DNA of 7,593 nucleotides from Hydrogenophaga sp. (GTDB lineage Bacteria; Pseudomonadota; Gammaproteobacteria; Burkholderiales; Burkholderiaceae_C): NCBI GenBank assembly GCA_020047875.1, contig JAIFNE010000022.1, forward strand, positions 1-7,593, written 5' to 3'. Shown here piece by piece: positions 1 to 7,470 of this stretch. The stretch's first letter is position 1. Each line of letters begins with the position of its first letter. The notes below the pieces were generated by a model. That model had not been told where the DNA came from, made no database searches, and saw nothing but the letters and a program-made list of their open reading frames with translations. The position numbers and the translations under genes are program-made.

Positions 1-119
1 CCAAATGCAGTGCAGGGAGCCATGCTTCCCGTGCGGTCCATCGGTCCAGCCGCGAATGCCAAGCTGGTAGCCAGTCACAAAGCGCGCCAAGCGACCTCAA
101 ACCGCCGTCCTGAGCTGTC

Positions 120-1285
120 TCAGGGGGCAGCGGCGCGCAGCTCTTCGCGCACCAGCGGCCACAGCGCCCACAGGCCGAGCGCGGGGCCCATCGCCAGCCA
201 GGGGAGTAGCGCACCCAGTGCCACCGTCTCGCTCAGCGAGACAAACAGCAGGATGCTGACGATGGAGATCGCAAAGCCGATGCTGTTGGTGAGCGTGAGC
301 ACGCTGCCCACGGCCTGCGGGGGCGCGTTTCGTGCGGTGAGGGTGGAGAACTGCGGCGAATCGCCCGCGACTGTGATGCCCCAGACCAGCAGCCAGGTGG
401 CAAACAGCGCGTCGCCCGCGTTCATCATCCAGGGCGCGGCCAGGCAACACAGCCCGCTGGCAGCAAGCTGCATACCCGCCACCCGCGCGCTGCCCCTGCG
501 CTGCGCCACCCAGCCGCCCAGGGCGCAGCCCACAGCGCCAGCGCCGATCACCGCGAACGCCCCCCAGGACAGCGCCGTGCCTTGCAGCCGCGTGGCCAGG
601 ATCAGCGGCACCATCACCCACACCGTGTACAGCTCCCACATGTGACCGAAGTAGCCCAGCACCGAGCCACCGTGCCGAGTGCGCGCCATTGCAGCGTGGT
701 CACGCGCGCATGGGCGCCGGGCGGCTCGCTGGTGCCAAAGAACAGCAGCAGGCCGCCAATCGCGGCGAGCGCCGCCACGCCCAGCATGAGCGTGGGCCAG
801 GGCAGGGCATCGCCCACCGCGCGCAGCGCGTGCGCGCTGGCCGAGCCCAGCACCAGCGCACCGATCAGCAAGCCGAGCGCGCCGCCGAGGCCGCGCGTGT
901 ACCACTGGGCGGCGATCTTCATGCCCACCGGGTAGATACCCGCGAGGAAAAAGCCGGTGGCAAAGCGCCAGATCAAGAGGGCCTCGTATTGCCGCACCAT
1001 GGCCCAGGCGCCCACGGTGCAGGCCGCGCCAGCCAGCGCGCAGACCAGGAACACCGCGCGCGCCGAGTAGCGGTCGGCGATCGCCAGCAGCGCAAACACC
1101 AGCGTGCCCAGGATGAAGCCGAGCTGCAGCGCGGAGGTCAGCGTGCCCACCGCAGCCGCAGCCCAGCCCAGCTCACGCTGCAGGTCGGGCATGACCGCAT
1201 TCACCGCGAACCACAGCGAGGTGCCAGCGAACTGCGCGGCCACCAGCACCGGGAGAATGTGGCGCGGGACGGTCGGTGGCGTCAT
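120..1285 (-). pseudogene. MFS transporter gene, interrupted by a frameshift
   Basis: This encodes an inner-membrane secondary transporter of the major facilitator superfamily; the substrate cannot be told. The first frame starts with ATG at 1285 and gives about 200 residues with six hydrophobic spans (near 9-30, 47-69, 77-96, 101-121, 133-153 and 163-184). It also has a DRYSAR loop after span 2 and the family-like stretch RFATGFFLAGIYPVGMKIAA at 107-126. The second half, from GYFGHMWELY (codons from 656) to the TGA at 120, lies in another frame and supplies the remaining hydrophobic spans. Between the last clearly in-frame Trp codon (686-688) and the Gly codon (654-656) there are 29 bases, so a one-base loss or two-base gain explains the break. 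The first frame stops at 614. Joined, the product would be about 388 residues, normal for MFS. No clear ribosome binding site precedes the ATG. A sequencing error is possible. Confidence 0.85.
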
Positions 1286-1316
1286 GGTGCGCAGCTTAGA
1301 CGGACGCCGTGGCGGG

Positions 1317-1340
1317 CCTCTGACGCGCAGGCGTCAGAGG
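1317..1340. repeat. Perfect inverted repeat, 10-bp arms, 4-base loop
   Basis: The arms CCTCTGACGC and GCGTCAGAGG are exact reverse complements separated by GCAG. The repeat lies 31 bases upstream of the MFS start codon and 76 bases past the methyltransferase stop codon. No T-run follows on either strand, so a classical intrinsic terminator is not supported. An operator for the transporter gene, or an RNA hairpin between the two transcription units, fits better. A TTGACC that could be a -35 element lies just upstream at 1344-1349 on the minus strand, but I see no convincing -10 behind it. Confidence 0.8.
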
Positions 1341-1362
1341 TAAGGTCAAGCGTGCACAGCCG

Positions 1363-1402
1363 CTAACACCCCGCGGGCTCGGGCTGCCTTGAAATGCGCG
1401 CG
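1363..1402 (-). repeat. Remnant copy of the tgt 3' end (direct repeat)
   Basis: Read on the minus strand, 1402-1367 encodes RAHFKAARARGV. The true Tgt C-terminus (7509-7474) reads RAQFKADRARGV. The 36 bases align without gaps with 31 identities. Three of the five differences are silent third-position changes; the other two give Q/H and D/A. The tgt stop TAG is matched here by TTAG, so the frame runs on for six codons (LAAVHA) to a TGA at 1346-1348. Similarity fades in the codons upstream, and the methyltransferase stop codon is only 14 bases away. With the copy at the end of tgt it forms a direct repeat with a period of 6107 bases that brackets the three-gene operon. Confidence 0.8.
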
Positions 1403-1416
1403 CGGAGCAACCAAGC

Positions 1417-3480
1417 TCACGCGGTCAGCCGAACCACGCACTCTTCCCCCAGCATGTCGATCACCTTCAGCGCCACTTCAGCGCCTGCGGGCGGCGCCGG
1501 TAATTCGTAGCGGCCGGCTACCAGGTCTTGCTTGCGCGCGGGCACGTCGGCCAGCGCCACGTTGAACACCTCGCCGTTGTGGTGGGCGTCGATCAGCACG
1601 CAGTCCACCACCGCGCGCCAATCGGGAATGCTGACGCGGAAAACGCCCTCTTGCAGGTCCAGCCGCGCAATGATGCTGGGCGAGATCACATCGTCAATCT
1701 GCACCACCAGGGTGTCGCCTTCGCGGGTGGCGCTGGCCTGCACGGTCATGGGCTCGTGTTGGATGAAACCACCGGCCTTGCGGTCGGTGCGCAGCTCGGT
1801 CAGGTGGATTTTGTTGACCGGGCGGTTGTGGTTGTAGTGCGCCACCCATTCGCGCGCTTTGTGCTCTTGCCCCAGGCTGACCACCAGCAGGTCGCGCTCT
1901 TCTTCGGGCCGGTTTTTCAGCTCGGTGCGCAGCGCCTCCAGGTCCAGCGGCGTGAGTGGGTGGTTCAGTGGAATGATCTTGGCCAGCATGGCGCCGCGTG
2001 TGCCGTCAAAAAACGGGTCGGTGCGCGTGCGGGTGATGCCCAAGTGCTGGCAGGCCAGCTCCACCGCCTCGTTGTGCTGGATGTGCAGGTCGTAGTCGTT
2101 CACGCGCCAGGTGCTGAACGAGAGTTGGCAGGGCGCGGGCGGTGCGGCGTCGTCGTCGCGTGCCACCAGTTCGCCCTGCGGGTTCGCAGCGGCCAGCGCT
2201 TGCGCTTGCTCGCGCATCACACCTTGCAGGCGCTTGGCGGTGGTTTGAATCGCGCCCTTGTTGATGTCGCAGCCGATCCAGCGGCGGCCCAGTTTCTGGG
2301 CGACTGCCGCCGTGGTGCCCGATCCGATGAAGCAGTCGAGGACGAGATCGCCGGGGTTGGTGGATGTGGTGATCAGGCGCTCCAGCAGGGTTTCCGGCTT
2401 TTGGGTTGGATATTCCGAGCGCTCATCGGCCTGGCTGTTGACCGGGTTGATGTCGGTCCAGATGCTGCGAAGTGGGACACCTTCAGCTTCGTCCAAATAG
2501 CGAATCAATTGGGGACGTTTTTGTTTTTCGTCCGGGTACCAGATGCGCCCTTCATCGTGCAGGCGTTGCATCGTGTCCTTTGAGTAACGCCAACCTTTGT
2601 CCGGTGGTGGATGGCCCATCCACTCATAGGTCATGTTGGGGCGCGGATTGGGACTTGTAATGTTGTCCAGTCGATACCTGCGTCCCGCAGCATCTTTGCG
2701 TGCGTACTTAACCTCCAGATAGTCCTCGTTATATGCGTGGTGCTGCTGGTTCCAGACGTAGTCCGGCCCTTTGGTGCAATACATGACGACGTCATGAATG
2801 TGGTTGTACGTGGTCGAGTCACTTCGTGCGGCCACGCGCTGCCAGATGATTTCATTGCGAAAACCATCCACGCCAAACACCTCTTCCAGCAAGCAGCGCA
2901 GGTGGTGCGCCTTGTTCCAGTCGCAGTGCAGGTACAGCGCCCCGTCCTCGCTCAGCAACTCCTTCAACATCAGCAGCCGCTCGTACATGAACTGCAAATA
3001 GTTGTCGTTGCTCCAGATGTCGGTGTACTGCACTTGTTCGCCCAGCGCGTAGTCTTCGCCGTCGATCTTCACCGTGCCCTTGGGGCCGCGCAACTGCACC
3101 TTGCGCACGTAGTCGGCGCCGCTGTCAAACGGCGGGTCGATGTAAATCAGTTTCACCTGGCCGCGAAAGCCGTTGGCCAGCAGGTGGGCCAGCACCTCCT
3201 TGTTGTCGCCGTGGTAGAGCAAGCCACCTTCCTGACCCTGTTCGCGCAGGTGTTGCGGCCACTTCGACCAGTCGGCGGCGCTCAGCGCAGGCGCTGGCGC
3301 GGTGTCTGCGGCGTGGGTGGTGGTGTGGGTGGTGGCGTTGAAGCGTTCCACGGCCTGCGCCGGGAAGGCGGTCACGCGACCCAAGGGCTTTTTGCCCACC
3401 CAGCTGAGCATGGGGCGGCCTTTGGCGCGCGCAATGCTCACGTCGGGGGCCTTTGGGGTGTTCTTGGCTGGGGTGTTCAT
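1417..3480 (-). CDS. mod: Type III-like adenine-N6 DNA methyltransferase (Mod)
   Basis: This should transfer methyl groups from S-adenosylmethionine to adenine N6 at a specific sequence, giving both self-protection and sequence recognition for the system. It has 687 residues, normal for type III Mod subunits. Visible motifs are YHGDN (89-93), the catalytic DPPF at 115-118, TQKPE at 359-363, and the cofactor-binding LDCFIGSGTTA at 381-391. Catalytic motif before cofactor motif is the beta-class order. Residues about 160-340 between them are the likely target recognition region and are encoded by clearly more AT-rich DNA. Residues 452-687 form a C-terminal extension of unclear role. I chose the ATG at 3480, 19 bases after the restriction gene stop. 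An upstream ATG at 3588 would add 36 proline-rich residues and overlap the restriction gene by 89 bases. No strong Shine-Dalgarno is seen, so coupled translation is likely. Confidence 0.92.
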   Translation of the reverse strand: MNTPAKNTPKAPDVSIARAKGRPMLSWVGKKPLGRVTAFPAQAVERFNATTHTTTHAADTAPAPALSAADWSKWPQHLREQGQEGGLLYHGDNKEVLAHLLANGFRGQVKLIYIDPPFDSGADYVRKVQLRGPKGTVKIDGEDYALGEQVQYTDIWSNDNYLQFMYERLLMLKELLSEDGALYLHCDWNKAHHLRCLLEEVFGVDGFRNEIIWQRVAARSDSTTYNHIHDVVMYCTKGPDYVWNQQHHAYNEDYLEVKYARKDAAGRRYRLDNITSPNPRPNMTYEWMGHPPPDKGWRYSKDTMQRLHDEGRIWYPDEKQKRPQLIRYLDEAEGVPLRSIWTDINPVNSQADERSEYPTQKPETLLERLITTSTNPGDLVLDCFIGSGTTAAVAQKLGRRWIGCDINKGAIQTTAKRLQGVMREQAQALAAANPQGELVARDDDAAPPAPCQLSFSTWRVNDYDLHIQHNEAVELACQHLGITRTRTDPFFDGTRGAMLAKIIPLNHPLTPLDLEALRTELKNRPEEERDLLVVSLGQEHKAREWVAHYNHNRPVNKIHLTELRTDRKAGGFIQHEPMTVQASATREGDTLVVQIDDVISPSIIARLDLQEGVFRVSIPDWRAVVDCVLIDAHHNGEVFNVALADVPARKQDLVAGRYELPAPPAGAEVALKVIDMLGEECVVRLTA
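3313..3336. repeat. Two 12-base tandem repeat units inside mod
   Basis: On the plus strand GTGGGTGGTGGT is followed by GTGGGTGGTGGC, identical at 11 of 12 positions. On the coding strand this gives a Thr/His-rich stretch (ATTHTTTHAAD, about residues 49-59 of Mod) that looks like a flexible linker. The unit is four codons long, so gain or loss of copies would not shift the frame. Confidence 0.7.
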
Positions 3481-3499
3481 GGCGGGCGGTTTTCGAGGT

Positions 3500-6238
3500 T
3501 CAGGTGGAGGCAGTCGTGTCGGCGGGTGAGGCGGTGATGAAATCGCGCACCACGCTCTTGCCTTCGTCGTGCAGGGCGGTGTCCGCAAACATGACGTGGT
3601 AGCTCAGGCGCTCGGGGTTCAGGTTTTCCCAGCGTTTCAAGGCCACAGCCTTGCGCCCCTCCAGTGTTTGCGGCGCCTGGCCGCCGGCGTGGCGCAGCAG
3701 GTCGGCGGTGATGTCGGGGCTGAGTTTGTCGTTTTTGACTTCGACCACGAGGTGTTTGCCGTCGGCGCGGCGCAGCACGAAATCAGGGGTGTAGGTGTGC
3801 CAGCGGCCATCGTCACCCAAGTACTCGGCGCGCAGGTCGGTTTTGCCCGCGTCGGTCAGGCCGCCGGTGAACCACAGGCCGTCAATCTGGTTCGGGTGGT
3901 TTTGCAGCAGGCCCAGCGTCCAGTCCAGAAATTCGGCCTCGGGGCTGGAGTCGAAGTTGTAGCCCTCGTAGTGAAAGCTGGTTTGCAGAGCCAGCGCGGC
4001 ATGGGCGGTGTCTTGGGCTTCTCTGTAGAGCGGCTCGCGCTTTTTGTCGAAGCTGATGCGCGCGGTGTACACGCTGTGGCCGTCCACGTCGGCGCGGTCA
4101 AAACCCTCGGCCTTGACCAGCGCCACGGCCACTTCGATCTCGTCCCAGATTTCTTCGTACGGGTCGCCTTGGGCTTCGATTTGCTGCCCCAGCGCGTGCA
4201 GGTGGTGCTCGGGCACGTCGGCTTCGGCATAGGTTTTGCGCAGGGCGGCCAGCAGCTGCGGTGTGGGCAGGTGGTAGCAGCTGGCCAGCCGCGCGGCGGC
4301 GGTGTAGATGTCGAACATCGGCGTTGTGGTTTGCAGCAGCTCGTCGCCCGCGTCTTGCCGCTGCATGCGGCTGCTGCCGTCGGCCACCAGCACCGGGCTC
4401 CAGGTCTGCACCGCCGGGCCGCCGGGCGCGGGCGTGTCGGGCATCACAAAAGCCAGCGGTGCGAGCGCTGCCATGGGGCCGGTTGGGTTCTTGCGTTGCA
4501 CGCGCAGCACACGCTTTTTGATGAGCAGCGGTGGCAGGTGGGGCTGGCGCAGGTGGATGGTTTTTTCTACCCGGTCGGCTTGTTGGTGGTCCAGCGCCTG
4601 CAGGCTGGTGCCGTAGGTCTCGGCCAGCTGGTCTTCCAGGGTTTTCTTGTTGCTGGCGGTCAGGTAGACGCGGGCTGGCGTGGTGTTGCCCGGCACTTGG
4701 CGCAGGCAGCGGGTGGCGGCCTGTAGCACAAAGTTGTTGCTGGTGGCGAGCTTGCGCACCAGGGCGCAGGCAAACAGGCTGGGGCAGTTCCAGCCTTCGG
4801 TGCCCATGTTGACGAGCAGCAGCACGCGGTGCGGCGCGCCGGGGTCGCGCGCCACGGCTTCGAAGCTGCGGCGTGTGGCGTCGGGCGATTTGTTGTCCAC
4901 GGCCAGCAGGGTGTCGGGGCCGATGCCGTGTGCCAACAGCGCGGACTCGATGGCCGGGCGCAGTTCGTCGCGTGTGTCGATGTTGGGGAAATACAGCGCC
5001 AGACGGGCCGGGGCACCGTTGGGCAGTGCCACGGCCCAGTAGCCGCGCACAAAGTCGTCCACCACGCTCTGCACCATGGTGCGCGCTTCGCCGTCGCCCA
5101 GCTCCAGCACCTTGATGCCGCCGGCCAGTTCTTTGAGCACGCCGTCGCGAATGCCTTCGCCCAGCCCGTACCAAACGACCACGTCGCGCAGCGGCTGGCG
5201 CTCGAAGTAGGGCGTGCCGGTGGCGTTGATGGTGACGATGAGGTTGGTTTCTTGCGCCAGGTAGTCGATGGTGCGGCGCACTTTTTTGATGCCGTCGTCT
5301 TTGAACACCAGCTCGTCGGTGGCCTTGTCTTTTTCCCACTTGCCCAGCAGCTTCTGGCCGTAGGTGTGGTGCGCTTCGTCAGAGAACACGGCCAGGTGCG
5401 GCAGCGAGGCAATGGCTTGCAGGCGCAGGTTGGCCAGGGCGGTGGCTTCTTCGTCCGGGGTGCTGTTGAAGATGCGGGTTTGCGCGGCGTTGCGCACCGT
5501 GGGTTTCTGGATGCGGATTTTTTCGGTGTTGGTGACGATGAGGTTGAAGCTGCTGCCCAGGGTGATGGGAATGCTTTTGTCGCCGTCTCGGGTGAAGGTG
5601 AGCTTGAAGCTGGCGGCAAAGGGTTGGTGCAGCCGGGGCGGTAGCAGGCGATCAAACGGAATGTCGGCCAACTCGCGCAGTGCGCTGAGGATGGTTTTGC
5701 CGGGGGCGAACACCAGCGCGTTTTCAACAAACGGGCCGTCGGGGTATTCCAGCGCCAAGGCGAATTCGGTGGCAACGATGGAGCCCATCAGAATGGTTTT
5801 CCCCGCACCCATGGCCAGCGCCAGGATGTAGCTGGGGTAGTCGAGCGCGAGGGTTTCGCGCAGCGATTCAAGCCCGTGCTGGCGCACAAAAGCGTTGTCG
5901 GTTTTCACCCGCTCAATGACTTCTTCCAGGCTGGTGTCGGCAATCAGCTCGGTGAGCTGTTGGGAGTTCAAGCCCATGGCGGCGCGGCGCGCGCTTTTGA
6001 CCGGGAAGAGCGTTTCGTACAGCGCGGGGATGCGCGGCGTGTTCAGCACCAGCCGCAGGTACCAGTAGGTTTCCAGCGCCCGCAGTTGCGCTTGGCGCAG
6101 GTAGCGCAGTTGCCCGCTGGTGGCGTCTTCGAGGGCGAAGTCGAGAATTTCGCCGATGGCGGGGAAGTCTGGGCAGGCGTAGCGCGATGCGCGCCAGTCG
6201 TCTACGCGCTCGGCCAGGGCTTGAAACAGGTGGCTCAT
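3500..6238 (-). CDS. res: Type III-like restriction subunit, DEAH helicase-nuclease (Res)
   Basis: This should be the DNA-translocating, cutting subunit that partners the methyltransferase encoded next. It has 912 residues, usual for Res proteins. The helicase core shows Walker A GAGKT at 144-148, DEAH at 287-290, ATGTP at 339-343 (motif III), TEGWNCPS at 480-487 (motif V-like) and QAATRCLRQ at 506-514 (motif VI-like). Many type III Res proteins have DEPH where this one has DEAH. The C-terminus carries a PD-(D/E)xK nuclease signature: acidic SPEAEF near 765-770, PDF at 818-820 and EVK at 833-835. The start ATG overlaps the stop of the upstream ATPase gene as ATGA, indicating coupled translation, and no separate ribosome binding site is obvious. 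Here Res precedes Mod, the reverse of the classical mod-res order. An orphan helicase-nuclease is unlikely given the adjacent methyltransferase. Confidence 0.92.
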   Translation of the reverse strand: MSHLFQALAERVDDWRASRYACPDFPAIGEILDFALEDATSGQLRYLRQAQLRALETYWYLRLVLNTPRIPALYETLFPVKSARRAAMGLNSQQLTELIADTSLEEVIERVKTDNAFVRQHGLESLRETLALDYPSYILALAMGAGKTILMGSIVATEFALALEYPDGPFVENALVFAPGKTILSALRELADIPFDRLLPPRLHQPFAASFKLTFTRDGDKSIPITLGSSFNLIVTNTEKIRIQKPTVRNAAQTRIFNSTPDEEATALANLRLQAIASLPHLAVFSDEAHHTYGQKLLGKWEKDKATDELVFKDDGIKKVRRTIDYLAQETNLIVTINATGTPYFERQPLRDVVVWYGLGEGIRDGVLKELAGGIKVLELGDGEARTMVQSVVDDFVRGYWAVALPNGAPARLALYFPNIDTRDELRPAIESALLAHGIGPDTLLAVDNKSPDATRRSFEAVARDPGAPHRVLLLVNMGTEGWNCPSLFACALVRKLATSNNFVLQAATRCLRQVPGNTTPARVYLTASNKKTLEDQLAETYGTSLQALDHQQADRVEKTIHLRQPHLPPLLIKKRVLRVQRKNPTGPMAALAPLAFVMPDTPAPGGPAVQTWSPVLVADGSSRMQRQDAGDELLQTTTPMFDIYTAAARLASCYHLPTPQLLAALRKTYAEADVPEHHLHALGQQIEAQGDPYEEIWDEIEVAVALVKAEGFDRADVDGHSVYTARISFDKKREPLYREAQDTAHAALALQTSFHYEGYNFDSSPEAEFLDWTLGLLQNHPNQIDGLWFTGGLTDAGKTDLRAEYLGDDGRWHTYTPDFVLRRADGKHLVVEVKNDKLSPDITADLLRHAGGQAPQTLEGRKAVALKRWENLNPERLSYHVMFADTALHDEGKSVVRDFITASPADTTAST

Positions 6239-7422
6239 GCGGGGGCTTTCAAAGCGAGTTCATGGCACAGCGTGGCCAGCGGCATGGCCTGCACGCCATG
6301 ACCGAGGGGGAAAGACTCGTTGCCCGGATAAACGACGAGCTTGCGCGCTGGTTGCAGGTCTTCGCAGGCAGTGTGGAAGCCGCGTTCGACCTTGGGGGTC
6401 AGGCTGCGTTTGATTTCGATCGCCCACAGGTCGTTGCTGGGCCAGTGCAGCAACAGGTCGATTTCGGCACCACTGCTGGTGCGGTAGAAGTAAGCCTGAA
6501 CGTTGGCGGGGGCACAGGTCAGCAGGTTTTCGATGCACATGCCTTCCCAGCTGGCGCCCACAACGGGGTGAGACAGGACGGCTTCCTTGGTTTCGATGTC
6601 CAGCAGCGCGTGCACCAGGCCGCTGTCGCGCACGAAGACCTTGGGTGACTTGACCAGGCGTTTGCCCAGGTTGGCATGCCAGGGCGGTAGGCGGCGCACC
6701 AGCAACAGGTCGCACATCAGGTCGATATAGCCTTGGGCGGTTTTGGCGTCAACGCTCAGGTTGCGCGCGAGCTGCGCCACATTGAGCAGGCTGCCTTGCT
6801 GGTGGGCCAGCATGGTCCAGAACCGGCGCAGGGTTTCGGCCGCGATGCGTGGTCCAAACTGTGGAATGTCACGCTCCAGATAGGTGCGGATGAAGTTTTG
6901 GCGCCAGCGCATGCTGCGCGCGTCGCTCGGTGCGCCCAGGCTTTCCGGGAACCCGCCGCGCAGCCAGAGGGCATCCAGGTTGGGGCCGGGGCGGGCAGCG
7001 GCCTGTACCTCCAAAATGTCCAGGGGATTGAGGTCCAGGTAGGCGATGCGGCCCGCCAGGGTTTCGCCAGACTGTTTGAGCAAATCCAGAGAGGCTGAAC
7101 CCAAGAGCAGGTAAAGGCCTGCGCGGCGGCCATCTCGGCGCGCCTGATCAATCATCCCCCGCAGAACTGGAAACAGGCCGGGCGCACGGTGCACTTCGTC
7201 AATGATGACGAGTTTGTTCAGGTGGTCGGGAAGGTACAGCTCTGGCTGCGCCAGCTTGGCGCGGTCGCGTTCGGACTCCAGGTCGAGGTACAGGCTGGGA
7301 ACGGTCTGGGCAACCTTCAGTGCGATGGTTGTTTTGCCCACCTGTCTGGGGCCAAGGAGGGCCACGGCGGGGGTGTGCTGGAGATCATCGGTGAGAAGGG
7401 CAAGAAGGCGGCGTTCAAACAT
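6235..7422 (-). CDS. P-loop ATPase of AAA_14/DUF4143 type, first gene of the restriction operon
   Basis: This 395-residue protein has the layout of the widespread AAA_14 plus DUF4143 ATPases. Walker A GPRQVGKTT lies at 24-32, Walker B LVIIDEVHR at 71-79 and a sensor-like LLLGSAS at 106-112. The conserved RTYLERDIP lies at 179-187, and a helical, possibly winged-helix region follows near 195-245. The C-terminal part has GAEIDLLL (318-325) and AIEIKRS (334-340), whose Asp322, Glu336 and Lys338 resemble a PD-(D/E)xK core. The biochemical role of this family is largely unknown; nuclease activity is possible but not shown by sequence alone. The gene overlaps res by four bases, so the products are probably made together. 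The ATG at 7422 starts directly before the conserved N-terminus (MFERRLLALL). AAGG abuts it with no spacing, and an in-frame TAA lies at 7444-7446. What the ATPase adds to restriction is unresolved. Confidence 0.9.
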   Translation of the reverse strand: MFERRLLALLTDDLQHTPAVALLGPRQVGKTTIALKVAQTVPSLYLDLESERDRAKLAQPELYLPDHLNKLVIIDEVHRAPGLFPVLRGMIDQARRDGRRAGLYLLLGSASLDLLKQSGETLAGRIAYLDLNPLDILEVQAAARPGPNLDALWLRGGFPESLGAPSDARSMRWRQNFIRTYLERDIPQFGPRIAAETLRRFWTMLAHQQGSLLNVAQLARNLSVDAKTAQGYIDLMCDLLLVRRLPPWHANLGKRLVKSPKVFVRDSGLVHALLDIETKEAVLSHPVVGASWEGMCIENLLTCAPANVQAYFYRTSSGAEIDLLLHWPSNDLWAIEIKRSLTPKVERGFHTACEDLQPARKLVVYPGNESFPLGHGVQAMPLATLCHELALKAPA

Positions 7423-7460
7423 CCTTGCAATTCTGGAGTGTTGTTACCGTATTTGCAAGG
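7423..7460. repeat. Inverted repeat at the start of the cassette operon
   Basis: On the coding strand CCTTGCAA (7460-7453) and TTGCAAGG (7430-7423) are perfect 8-base inverted arms with a 22-base spacer, 30 bases centre to centre. With one mismatch the arms extend to 11 bases and include the start codon. Each arm contains the self-complementary hexamer TTGCAA. It could be a pair of regulator half-sites about three helical turns apart, or an RNA hairpin hiding the AAGG next to the ATG. Confidence 0.7.
7430..7458 (-). promoter_or_regulatory. Candidate sigma-70 promoter for the operon
   Basis: TTGCAA at 7458-7453 (4 of 6 matches to the -35 consensus) is followed by 17 bases and then CAGAAT at 7435-7430 (4 of 6 matches to the -10 consensus). 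The expected start of transcription falls at or one base before the ATG at 7422. That would give a leaderless or nearly leaderless transcript, consistent with the lack of a spaced Shine-Dalgarno. No terminator separates tgt from the operon, so read-through from tgt is an alternative source of transcript. Confidence 0.3.
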
Positions 7461-7470
7461 TTGGTCGGGC

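Noticed and set aside
1..119. Possible gene or terminator downstream of the MFS gene
   Set aside because: No frame gives a recognisable protein, and the only hairpin near 15-30 has a bulged short stem without a T-run.
1317..1340. The perfect inverted repeat as a Rho-independent terminator for the operon
   Set aside because: No T-run follows the stem on either strand, so I list it only as an inverted repeat.
1344..1349. TTGACC on the minus strand as a -35 element with a MerR-type operator upstream of the MFS gene
   Set aside because: The hexamer is good, but no acceptable -10 is found at 17-20 bases, and the palindrome is not placed as in known MerR-type promoters.
3313..3336. Tandem repeat in mod as a phase-variation switch
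   Set aside because: The unit is 12 bases and only two copies exist, so copy-number change would keep the reading frame.
3481..3588. Upstream ATG at 3588 that would lengthen Mod by 36 residues
   Set aside because: The extension is proline-rich, overlaps the restriction gene by 89 bases and precedes the family-like N-terminus. The ATG at 3480 gives normal length and spacing.
1528..5644. Long open frames on the plus strand opposite mod and res, and alternative minus-strand frames within res
   Set aside because: They lie wholly within well-supported coding sequence, have the skewed composition expected of antisense or shifted frames in GC-rich DNA, and show no recognisable domain.
1417..7422. 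DISARM or BREX system
   Set aside because: The window has a methyltransferase and a helicase, but none of the other diagnostic components. The helicase has type III Res motifs and its own nuclease domain.
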